The notes under the pieces were generated by a model. It did no database searches. It was not told the DNA's origin and saw only the letters and a list, made by a program, of their open reading frames with translations. This document shows positions 36,101 through 47,000 of a stretch of 64,000 nucleotides of DNA, in pieces (positions within the stretch are counted from its first letter, which is position 1; the number at the start of each line of letters is the position of its first letter). The DNA lies in NCBI RefSeq assembly GCF_017654505.1, contig NC_054555.1, positions 7,702,335 through 7,766,334 of the forward strand, given 5' to 3'. Made by a program: the position numbers and the translations under genes. Source of the DNA: Polyodon spathula (lineage: Eukaryota; Chordata; Actinopteri; Acipenseriformes; Polyodontidae).

Positions 36101-37955
36101 AAGTCCATATCCTTGATGCTCATCTTGATAAATTCAAGGAGAACATGGGAGTGTACTCGGAGGAGCAAGGCGAGCGCTTCCACCAGGATATACTGGACTT
36201 TGAACACCGCTGCCAAGGACAGTATAACGAGAACATGATGGGAGACTACATTTGGGGGCTGATTCATGAAAGTGATTTACAGTATAATCGTAAATCTCAA
36301 ACTACTCTCTTCTAAATCTTTTGTAGTCATTTTTGTATTACTTTAGTATAAATACATGTTAATTTGGATTCGTATGTTTTTTTTCTGACTGTGTGAACGA
36401 AAAGACACATTTGCCTGTTTTCTCATTGGAAATGGGTAAATTTCAAAATCACTGTCCTGGTCACAAAAGCAAAGTTTGTGGGGAGTAATAGCCATTTTCT
36501 ATACTTTTGAGGCATAAGCAATTAGGAAATAACACTTACTACCCAGGAACAAAAATTGTGTTACATAGTGTCTTCAGCTTCATGTCTTCAGTCTTTCAGC
36601 TACTGAACAGGCCTCCGTTTTGAAAAGTAATTTTTTTGCCATTGCAACCGACGGCAGTAGTGACAGCGAGACTCTGTTGTACCCAGTTGTAATACCTTAC
36701 TTCAGTGAAGAAAATAAGTCTGTACTGATTAAGTGCAAGAGTGCCACTCTCATAACCTTGACCGGCCATCACAGACACTGAATATTGTTCTTTAGTTTAC
36801 ATTTTTGTATCCTTAGCATAATAATCTGTAGTGGTAAAAAAAAAATTAAATGCCCTTTTTGCTTAGTTTCTAGATTGAGAATTGCCAAGACTAGCTTATA
36901 TGCCTATATTTTAGTTCAACTAAGTTATAGTATTGGGTACATTTGTGATGTATATATGCGCAGTAGTAAGAAATGTATTTATTGGTTCAGAGATGCTAAT
37001 GCATATACTTGTACATAAACAATAAATACTCTGTACTGTGAAATGTATGCTGAATCTCCTTGTCTACTGTTTTTTGAAAAGCTGTAATTTGAGTCATGGT
37101 CAAGAAAGAGGTCTTACTGGGGCACAGACATAAAACTATGATTTTAATAAAACCTGTTTTTATGACAATTAAATAATTAACTCAGAGTTACATTTCTGTC
37201 TAAGCATTATATTGTTGGATATCGATTGATTTTCTCCTTAAGTGCGTGAAGCGGGCGTGGTTAGGGTTTGCTAGGGTTTTCTTGATGCTTCGCTCACCAG
37301 GTGCTAGGATTTCCATTTTCAAATGTTGGCATCTCTGGAATTGTATCATAGGAGTTTGTTTTCCACCCTGTTGCGTTGTAAGCTGCAAATGTGAAAATGC
37401 TGGTGGGAGATTCTGAAGCTCTTTCTGAAACCAGACACTAGCCAAACTGCACCAGGCACAGTTTACCCAACCCAATAATTAGAGGTCTATCCCGATTGGA
37501 TTTTCTCTCGTAAGACCCTTTTGGAAATGCCTTGCATATTGAACCTGTGGTTTCGCTTTACCCGTTGGACTACTGTTGGACTCGTGGGATGAAACTGCAG
37601 AACAGGCCAGTTGTGGAGCTGGTTATAGTTTGGTTGTAAAATTGCCTTCTTTATTTTAGGGTAGCCTTCCAAAAGCTGAAACCAAATTTGAAAACTTTGT
37701 GAAGAACTGCTTCAAAGTGGAGGACCAGAAGGTAAATGTGTGTGTTCCTTTTCAGTAACCAGTTTGCTGTGCATATGTGTTCCCACTTTGTACTGGATAA
37801 ACTCAATTCTAAATGTCTGTCTGCTGCCCCCCCAACCCCCATAGATGGCAGCTTTTCCTGTTGGGGATTGTAGACTTAACCTTTTTTTTCTCTCTTTTTT
37901 CCAGACAATTCAGGATCTTTGGAAATGGAGACAGACACTTGTGGAGAAAAAATAA
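30133..37955 (+). CDS. npm1: Nucleophosmin NPM1, 11 exons, 298 aa
   Basis: NPM1 is a pentameric histone chaperone of the nucleolus, with roles in ribosome biogenesis and centrosome control. Exons: 30133-30196, 31259-31338, 31607-31726, 32240-32333, 32558-32667, 33136-33179, 33309-33372, 33564-33653, 34047-34154, 37660-37731, 37905-37955. All junctions are GT/AG and in frame, 897 coding bases in all (human protein 294 aa). Exons 1-4 form the oligomerisation core, with [23 protein letters not shown] and [13 protein letters not shown] ending [10 protein letters not shown]. Exons 5-7 encode two acidic tracts of Asp/Glu, separated by a basic stretch. Exons 8-9 encode a Lys/Pro-rich linker and [13 protein letters not shown]. 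Exons 10-11 encode the C-terminal three-helix nucleolar domain, with [12 protein letters not shown] and DLWKWRQTL, keeping the two tryptophans needed for nucleolar targeting. At the exon 1/2 junction the family's Gly is Ala. Intron 9 carries a DNA transposon. Confidence 0.96.
34321..34402 (+). promoter_or_regulatory. Heat-shock-type promoter inside the transposon
   Basis: A three-unit heat shock element, TTCTAGAACTTTC (TTC-nn-GAA-nn-TTC), lies at 34364-34376. A second site, GAACATTC, is at 34321-34328. A TATA box, TATAAATA, is at 34395-34402. An HSE about 20 bases upstream of TATA is the arrangement of hsp70-type promoters. The transposase ATG is at 34478, about 75 bases after the TATA box. 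The motifs are seen directly; heat response is inferred. Confidence 0.6.
34478..36315 (+). pseudogene. Broken transposase gene with one intron
   Basis: From the ATG at 34478 ([20 protein letters not shown]) the frame shifts near 34544 and continues to KTLEG. A GTAAG...TTTGTAG intron (34684-34856) then joins in frame to [11 protein letters not shown]. There is an in-frame TAG at 35078-35080, a frameshift near 35520 and another near 35710. The last frame ends [15 protein letters not shown]. Visible features include Cys-rich zinc-finger-like pairs (CYVC, CEHC, CYFC), then LFIDSS, VIGDFKM and EEQGERFH as plausible RNase H-fold D, D and E residues, with CYLC and HILDAH inserted as in many cut-and-paste transposases. 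I recall near-identical uncharacterised proteins from arthropods, which would fit horizontal transfer; this is memory, not a search. With three frameshifts and a stop it cannot make an intact protein. Confidence 0.8.
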
Positions 37956-38207
37956 TCTGCATTTTAGCCTCCTTTTTTATTTCTGTTGTATTTCTTGGAG
38001 GTTTTTTGCTCCTGTCCTGGTCTGAATCCTTTCTATATCTCAATCCATGCCAAGGCTGTAGGTTGAAGTCTGGATGCCTGTGGTAGAATTTCTATCCTGC
38101 CTTTTGCACAGTTTTAATTGATACGAATGATGTGTGCTCTTTTTGAAAGGGAGCACAGTCTAAGGTAGCCAAACCATTGGGTTACTTTGCAAAAAAGCTC
38201 AAATTTC

Positions 38208-38213
38208 AATAAA
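38208..38213 (+). terminator. NPM1 poly(A) signal
   Basis: AATAAA about 250 bases after the stop codon, in a short 3' UTR as usual for NPM1. Confidence 0.7.
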
Positions 38214-40140
38214 AATTGAAAACTAGACTTGTGTCATGCATTTCACTGAGGGTGCTGTATTTATCAGTAGTTTTCCACTTCTCTGAAATCATTCCTTACC
38301 AATAATCTGCAATGCTTAGTCTCCATGGCTTGGTGATACGCCAGTTCTGTCATGGATCAATTTTGTTAATTTCCATCTAATGAAACATTGTGCTTTGGGT
38401 TAGGTTTCACCATGTTTTGGTTTAAAACTTGTATAAGTGAGTAATGTAGTACGGTCTAACCATAATGTTGCAAAGAAGCCAACATATGATTTAAATTTTT
38501 AAAACTTTAGCACAATAAATGCATCAAATTGCAAGTGATTAACTCCTCATGATAACTTAATCCATCACTAATCTTGTGACTCTTAAAGTGAAACATTTAA
38601 TCAAACGCTTGCTGCTCGTATATAACAAGATCCCACAAGTAAAATTTAGTGTTGTGAAGTTACAAAAAATCAGTTGCGATGTTAATTTCAAATGCATGTA
38701 AAATTAAATGGTAATTGGTGGCCAAAATCCAATACTGAAATATAATTTGTTGGGATGGAAACCAGAATGAGTAAAACATGCTGGTAGAAGTGGGAGTATG
38801 CTCCCTGATTTTCATGACACTATTTTAAAATATGCAGATTGTAGCAGAATGCATTTAAGTGTAAGTAGCAAACAATCTGATTCTTAAGCAGACCTAAAGC
38901 AATATAATTAAAATAACTACAATCTACATTTATCAATTGTGTGATATTAATGGAATGTAAAGTAAAATGCAAAAAATTCAGTAACTTCTGGAAACTACTT
39001 TTGAGCTGTTGGAGAATGTTTTGTAAATCCTATCCTACATGACAAGCCTGTACTAGGAAGATGGCAGTCTAAAAGTTAATATCTTTTGTCCGAATGGGCT
39101 TGCATGACCTTGGTCGTCTTCGAGCCAGTGCTGGAGCTGTGAATGGGGTTGGCAGGAACGTGTTTCTTTGCCTGTCCGGCAAGCGCCCAAACAGCCTGTG
39201 ATTTACTGGGCTAGGGATACAGCTGCAGAGTCCTGCCTGCCAACTCTATGAGCAATCCTGCAGGAACGGTGCAAATTTGTTTCTCCTGTTTTCATCATTT
39301 GTCGTATTTACCTTTTTCAGCGAACCTGGCCAGGGTGAGTTTTACATGGTCTGAAACCACAATATTTCGAAGCATAAACTGCTAGGGTGTGTTTGTTTAG
39401 GGGGGCCAGTTTCAAGCAGTAATCCATAACGGGCAACTACTGGCTGCTGTGGTTCACAAAGTGTTTATTTCTTATTTATTCTTGTTTTGCTAAGCAGGTG
39501 TTGCATGCAGGCTGTCCACCAGAGCTGACTCCTTGTTTAGTTGGGTTGTGAGTTTTTAGGCCAGTGACTTGATCCTGACAATGATTTACTGTGTTATGTT
39601 TTCTTACCAATATCTTACTGAACTTGTTTACAGAGGAAGGACGATAAGTGAAACGGCATGTTCATTGAGAGTGATTTCCAGTAAGTGGTTTGTCCAGGAA
39701 AAGCAATTATATTGTCCAGTTGGGACTTCTCTGAATGAATGCTAGGTACCGGTTAACATGTAAACAATGGTCCCTAGGTGGTGCTACAATAACATGTTAT
39801 AGCTTTTATAAATCTGCAGTCGCATAGAATGAACAACAGATGGTGCTAAAAGCACTTTTTAAAAGTATTGGAAGTTGTTTGCTCCCCTGAATTACTGTTG
39901 AAGTAATACTGTGCTAACAGACCTGAAATAGGACACTTTCATTTAATTGTAGTATGTTTAAGATGTATTCATAAACAAAACCCTTGTGAAAATAGCAAGG
40001 CTTCACATCCCTCCTGTTAGAGTATTGAGCTTTGTATGTGATTGTTACAGACAGCAATCTGCAGATTAATCTAGTCTGTTTTGATTTAGATGGAAATAAA
40101 TCACTTGCTGTAGCAGGCTGCCTCCCAGGATACTTTTAAT

Positions 40141-40176
<36 letters not shown>

Positions 40177-43151
40177 AATGAGGCTGTTTCCTGATGTGTT
40201 AGACTGTTAATGTGTTATATGTGTTTATTATTACTTTTTTTTTAAATCAAAGCTAAACCCACAGTCTGATAAGAGAAGCAGAGTGTGATTGGGCTTGCAA
40301 TTGAATTATGCAAGGCAGACAGGATCTCCAGGTGGAAAGTGGTATGGCACAGAGCCCTGCAATTTCAAGGTCATGAATGCTTCCAAATCTGAGCCTCATC
40401 CACATTATCTGGTGTTTAACTTTCCCTTTTAACGATTGTTGCAACATTGCAAAATCTGCCCATATGCTAAAGGAGTATAAGCACTTTCAAAAGGGGAAGT
40501 CCCCAAATGCAATATTCATTGAGATCCAGGGACATTCTTTTGCTATGTAATCTCTCAGTGGACACCAAAGTTGTTTGTATGTATGTATGCATGTGCATTG
40601 CTCTAGAGTGTGTGTGACTGACTGAATCAAACAGCTTCTCAGAGGTGGCTCTTATTGACTGCTGGCCCCCTCCTTTAGTGATCTATAATCTTTAACTGTC
40701 CATACTCCCATGTGACTTCTGTGGAGGTCTCGGGGAGGGTAGCTGCTTCTTGTAACAGTGAGGAACACAATACAAACCAATGAAAATACCATACAGACAT
40801 GAAAGCTGTTTTCTGAAGTTAGTGAAAATACATACATATGTATTACATTGCTTGTGGAATCAGAGGTTATAAAAAAAAAAAAAAAAATGAACCAATGTTC
40901 TCATCTAGCCTGATCAATAGTGTGCCTCGCTACAGAGTGAGAGGCAGAGTGAAGCGGTGCTTAGTGTCTGGATCAATACACAGACCAGTGAGGAAATGGC
41001 AGGCTTCAGAGAGAGCAAGGCGTGCCAAGCACAGCTCACATTCTACATCACGTGTGTGTATGTGCATACATGTATGGTGTGTGTTTAGGTTGCATGTCTG
41101 ACCACAAAATTAGGTCCTCTTCTATGCAACAGAACCTCTCATGTCCTCAGTGAAAGGTAGCACTATTGGTATGTCCTATTGTTGATTTAAAGGTTATGCA
41201 TCTATTCCATCTGGGCACAAGCGAACTGATTGTGCATCTGAATGCTAGCTTTGGGGGGAAAACAAAACAAATGAATATGACTAAAATGATTGTTGCATGT
41301 ATGTTCAAAAGGTTGTGTGTTATTTTGGGTCCTTACAACGTGTAACCAAACAGTCATGTCTTGGATCTGGAGTTCAGGGTTTATGTCCATGTGTGTGCTT
41401 AAGTGACTATAATAATTCCAGTCTGTTAAAAGGATCGACTGGGGTGTATGTGCATACATTGGTTTGAAACTGCATAGCAGTAAGTTTTCAAACATTACTT
41501 TTTGGATGCAAAGCTGTAAGGCTTCTATATAAAATGTATGTACACCCAGCTAATTAACCAACAATAAAATAGTAAATCTGAGTTTTTAATAATAGTTACT
41601 CTAATGCCAACCTCGCCTGTGCTACTATTAGCAGTTAAACAGCAATTTCTACACCCCAGGGCATCTCAGCTGCGTGTTCTGTACACAGCCCTGTCCTGGA
41701 GACAAGCACTACCGATCCTCGGCCCGGACGAAACAAGAGCCTGGGAAAAATGAAAATAAAGGGATGCCGTTTTGAAATGTGGCAGGGATATATTTTTGGC
41801 AGTGTTGATCTTGGATTTGCCCCATGCGTACCACCCTCCTGCTCGACCCCCTTTTGCACACACGTTTTTTTTTTTTTTTTCTGAAATGAATATTAGCAGG
41901 ACAACAATTTCAAAGAATTAAGAATTACAGTGTTTCCTGTGTAAGAAGGGGCTGGCATTCGTATCCCCCCACCTTCCCGCCTCCCGCCTCTCGCTCGCTC
42001 GTTCCAACCCTCCCCGCTGTGTGTTATTCTGGCCAGTGATCTGAGTTGCGTAGCAGTGCAGTTTTAAGTCTGCTACCAGTCAGTCTTTCCCTGGCTCGTT
42101 CAGGTATCAGACTTTTTAAGGAGGAGACCATTCTTCTGTACTGAGAAATACTTTACTGTGTTATTTAATTGTAGTTGCTAAAATACTTGTGTTTGCTATT
42201 ATTATTCATAGTAATATTATTAGTATTATTGTTATTATACTCGTATTGCTTTATTTGATTCTGTGTAGTGGGGGAGTATTTGTCCTCAGTTGTAAACTAC
42301 TATTTTTTTTTTTTTTTTTTCCTTTGGCAAGATCACTTCTTTCTCAGCCCTAGTACTGTCTGCCGCCGCTGTTGTGAGAATGATTCATGTTCGAATCTGA
42401 AACTTGTTTTTGTTTTGTTTGGGAGAACCTGGATTTTATAGAAGAAAGGATCATAATTTTCTGGAAAATCCAGCTTGCTTGTGTTTGTGACGGAAATACA
42501 ACATTCGATTTTTGTTTTAACAAAACACGTTCTGATTTGGCACATTTTTTGTAGCATAATGGATAACAAGTAGGTTATGTGGCACCGGTGCCCGTGTTTC
42601 AGATAGTATTATTATCAGGAGACATTAGGGCTAGTTCTCTGCTGCAGTTATTTTAGTGGCGGTACTGGTATTTCCAGTGTCACTTACATCTCCCCATCTT
42701 GAACACCCCTGAACTGGCCGACGGTCTCTCCTCACTCGTTGTTGGGAAGCCCTAAAAATGTTTACTGGACAACGCCGGTCATTTGTCCCCTCCATCCCTG
42801 CGATCTCTCAGAAGGAATACATTTGCTGGAAGCCTTAAACATGAGAGAAGACAATTCAATGAACACGGAGCTAGTAGTGTTAACGACCCGGGAGCTGCTG
42901 TACCCTCGCTGTCCTTCCGACTGGCACAAGGGAGCTGAGGAATCAGCCCTTTTCGAGTGACCTTTCCATCACCAAGACACTAGCCGCCCCTTCCTACCCG
43001 CAACCCCCCTTCCCTTATCTCAGCCCTCCGCCCCTAACATAGCCTTACCGGCTACCTCTTTGACCTCAAGAACCTTTCCTGGTCTACTGTGACGAGGTCT
43101 GCCGTGGGGAGAAAGAGGAAACCATTGTCTACAGCTAATGACATTAAAACG

Positions 43152-43184
<33 letters not shown>

Positions 43185-43844
43185 ACCACAAAAAGCGAAG
43201 GATTAAGCGAAGCAAAGAGGGGGTATCCCGTTATAGCTGAGCTACTGGAGCCATAACCAAATCGAGCAACCAGCTGACAGTCAGTGCACTTGCTTCTTTT
43301 GCTGTCCCTGTGCATTGATAGAATAAAACGTTGTGTTGGAAGCCGTTATTTTTTTTTTCTTGGCAAGGGGAAGCAGAAAGAGAGAGAATAGAGCATAGCG
43401 CTTGTGTGTTTCCCGTTTTGTCACTACTACTGCTGTGTTTGACCAGGGGAGCTTGCTGTGTGGAAGCCCAGTCCGGAGGCGTATTAGGGATATAACCTAC
43501 CTGTCTACCTACCTGATACCTATTGCTGGAAACCTCTCCACTACACTGTTGGGACGAGAAAGAGGTATAATCACAGACACAGCAGAGGAACACAGACAGA
43601 TAGAGAAAAACGTCTTTTTTTTTTTTTTTTTTTTGGAAGAGTGCTGATGCATCTCCGAGCATCTCATCATTTGCGCAGCAGCGACAACAGCAGCGGTTCT
43701 ATCGCTGAAAAGTGGATTATACTAGAGTTCCAGTAAACTACTCTGAGTCGGAACCAGCATCTGGTACTGCCCTGGCCCGAACTGGACCTGGAGATAGATT
43801 TGATAACAAGTTTTTTAGTTGGGGAGCCGCGGATTACAAGAGAT
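38214..43844. other. NPM1-FGF18 intergenic region and FGF18 upstream DNA
   Basis: I see no gene in this 5.6 kb. It holds poly-A or poly-T runs at 40145-40173, 41865-41880, 42303-42321, 43151-43184 and 43615-43634. The last 1.5 kb is mixed, somewhat GC-richer sequence and presumably contains the FGF18 promoter and 5' UTR, whose start I cannot place. Confidence 0.55.
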
Positions 43845-43876
43845 ATGCGGTCCCTCCTGTCAGCACTCACTTGCCT
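43845..43876 (+). CDS. fgf18: FGF18 coding exon 1 (32 bases)
   Basis: ATG CGG TCC CTC CTG then TCA GCA CTC ACT TGC CT, followed by the donor GTAAGG. It encodes [10 protein letters not shown] plus two bases of Leu, completed by the A that opens exon 2 (45024). Length and phase match the short first coding exon of other FGF18 genes. It is too short for routine ORF finding. Confidence 0.8.
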
Positions 43877-44046
43877 GTAAGGATGCGCTTTAATTATTAA
43901 TTACCAGCAATTGTGTATGTGTTGTGGGAGTATACATGTAATATATCGTTGTAAGGTATGCAAAATATAGATTGATAGATAATTTGCACTTTTAGATTAA
44001 CTGAATGTGATTATTATTATTATTATTATTATTATTATTTATTATT

Positions 44047-44095
<49 letters not shown>

Positions 44096-47000
44096 GTTTG
44101 GGTGCTGTGCATATGTAGGGGTTTATGGACAGTCCAACACTTTGAAAACAGTCGTATGTTTTGAAAAGTTTAAGTACTTTACAGGCGGTCAATATACCTC
44201 TGTGTGTTTTGTGTATAAAGACTGATGGGCATCCCGAGGTTCAAATTCGTGAATGAGCTCGGCGAGTAACACCGCCTCGTCTCTCTCTCCGCATGTTGAG
44301 TTTGGGTGATGTTCTGTCAGGCTTGCGTGCCGCCGTGTGGATGACATGTCAAATGGATCTCTCGCCACTTTGTGGTTTTTAAAAATCCCACGACTCTTGC
44401 CAAAAGAAAACATTTGATGTTCTGGCGTTAACCCCACTGGTAAACTTAAATCAGACCGGGGACAGGGCCTCACTAGAAACCGCTGGAAGGAGCTACCGGA
44501 TAGAAATACAATACTGTAAGCAAGTGCTCGTTCGTTCTTGATGAAATTATGTTTATTAACGGTTTCATGTTAATGTGCTATTAACAAACCACAGGTAGGA
44601 GCATTTTCCTTGAGTAGAACCAAACAAGTAATTATAACAATTCAGTGTCTCCTAATTGTTTTAATTTGGTTACATTGCTGTGGAATGTTCTCTTTTTAAT
44701 CTGAACTAAGACCCATCAGTTCTTAACACAGGCATACATATGATTATAACTGCTGTCGCAGGAATATCTTCCAAGCAAGCTAGGCGAAGGGGAGTAAACA
44801 GTACTTTCAGTGAGTTCACTGTATTGGCTTGTAGTGCACTGTTATTTTATATTACACTGTATAGCCCTGAAGAAAACGTTTCATCTAATGTTCAAAGGTT
44901 TCCTGGAAGCAGTGTTACAATCACATTATGTGAGACAATAACATCCCAGTTATTGAGTGTTTGCTGAGCAATGTGTTTGAAGTCCGCTCTAATGCCGTGT
45001 GTTTGTTTTGTCTGTTTCCTCAGATGTGTCCAGGCCGTGGTGGTGCTGTGCGGTCCACTCCAGGTAGGAGACACTCCACCTCCATTCACTGTCATCTCAT
45101 CTCCAACCCAATCTAGAGTCTCCTATGCTGGGGGAAACCCCCCAGTTACACAGAAGCAGAGAGATCTGGAGCAGGAGCTAAACTCTAAACTGCCCCTACA
45201 GGTGAGAGTTAGACTGCGGCTTGGTAGGGTTTAAGTTGCCCTCTATGGGTGAGACTTTGCATTACAAGCAGGTCTGGTGTATAGCTTCTGTACACCAAGC
45301 TGTGGTGCTGGTAAACATGTCCGGTTTATCCCTTAGATAAACTAAACAGCACATCCACACTGCTGGGGTGTTGAATGATGCAGCAGGTAGGTCCTGATGA
45401 TTCCAAAACACCACAGCGCTCCCTAACATCCAGGCTGGAGTAACAGCAGCCTGTCCAGAATATGCAATGTAATGTTATCACCTGCATTAACCTTGTGTTT
45501 CAATTTATTTAGTTCCAGTGAAGAGCAGGTGTAGAGGCAACATTGGCTCTTCCTGTCCATTCCTTTGCAAGTGTCTGTTCCAGCCAGTTTGTAAATGATT
45601 TACTTGACACAGCAAATGATATATATATATAAAAATAAAGACCTGGCTGGAACAAAGCTTTGCATTGGAATGAAAGAGCCAATGTTGCCCCTGGTGTACT
45701 GTGTGATGTTGTGCAGTATCGATATCAGACATTTCCAGATATTGGTGGAACATACTGAAGGGACCATTTCTGAGGGCTGAAGGGGTTAATGTCGGGTCCC
45801 TGGCCCCAAGGCCGCAGTATTTCCCAACAGAGCTCTCTATGCTGAAACTCAAGCCTCTGGACCCACTCTCTGTCTCGCCCTATCTCTTGCTGTCTCTCTC
45901 TTTTTCTTTCTTTCTCTCTCTTACTCTGTCTTTATCCCTCTCTCTCCCACTGTCTGTCTGTCTCTCACTCCCTCTCTCTTTCGCACTTGCTGGAGGCTCA
46001 GCTCAGACTGTGAGAGTGCCAGCAGGCCGGGGGGCTGGCGAAGCCGCCCTGTGCTGGAGCCGAGATGTTAGCAAGTGCTTTCCAGGCAGGGAGCCAAAGC
46101 AGTGGTAACCCGAGTGCAGCCTTCAGGAGATGAAGGGGAGCTGGAGATGGCAGGCAGCAGCACAGGCCACTGCAAAACACATTCACAGCATGTTTCAGTC
46201 GGGAGAGGGCTGGGCTATTGTGGACCTTGGACTTTATACAGAGATTGAAGCCTCTCCAAAGCCTGAATAATGGGAATATATTCAAACCCTTCCAGTGTGA
46301 AGGTACATTATAACTTGTAGGGGGGCAGTTTAAGACCTGGCCTGTTCCAATTTGGTAACCACCCCCAATTATAAAGGTCTAGTCTCACCTGTAAGGGGCA
46401 GTTTAAACGTTACATCAGATACCCTGGTTGTGATCTGATTAAACTCAATCTACAGTCTCACCTGTAAGGGGCAGTTTAAACCCTACCCAGGATTTCCCAG
46501 TTCCTAAAATGTGGTGGGTCTACCCCCACCCCCCCCCCCCCCTGTTAAAGTACCATCTGAATTGTAGAGACCAGTTAAAACTCTACCCAGACCAGCAACA
46601 CTGGATTTTATCTGTCACACACCTCTTATAACCCAGATATGTAATACTGCTTATAATTAGGGGTAGGGTGACAGCGCTGGGGGGGGCTGAGAACTGAGTG
46701 CATGGGTCCATTGCTTTACCCAAAACCGGGAACGTTAGTCTGGGCTTAAACATTATCAAGACAGCCTTCACATTATAGTATCAGTTACTGAAGACAAAGA
46801 ACAATGCTGGTTCAGCACTGTCAGGGCATCAGTCTAACGAGTGCGGGCAGGTCTGCTGATTGAAGGCCACTGAAGCAGATACTCGTGGGTTCAAAAGGGA
46901 ACGAGACAGGGATAGGGGGAGGAAGAAAGCAGGAAGTTAGATCTCCAATGACACAGCAGGACAGGTTAACAAAGCATTTGTTCCAGCGCTGAGATCTTTT

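Larger units (their letters stand above)
34194..36550 (+). mobile_element. DNA transposon with about 130-bp inverted repeats
   Basis: The left end GTTCCTGGGTAGTAAGTGTT and the right end, its near-exact inverse complement finishing at 36550, open a terminal inverted repeat of about 130 bases (34194-34322 and 36421-36550). Arms share the blocks CAAAAGTATAGAAAATGGCT and GTGACCAGGACAGTGAT with few differences. Between them lie a promoter and a broken transposase gene. I could not find an unambiguous target-site duplication, so the outermost bases may be off by a few. Superfamily is not assigned. Confidence 0.88.
34155..37659 (+). other. NPM1 intron 9, enlarged by a transposon
   Basis: The donor is GTGAGT and the acceptor TTATTTTAG. 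About two thirds of the 3.5 kb is the transposon at 34194-36550, which begins only about 40 bases after the donor. The rest, 36551-37659, shows no other gene. Confidence 0.85.

Noticed and set aside
45839..46285. Pyrimidine-rich ORFs (Leu-Ser rich) in FGF18 intron 2
   Set aside because: A CT-rich tract gives open frames without coding signal.
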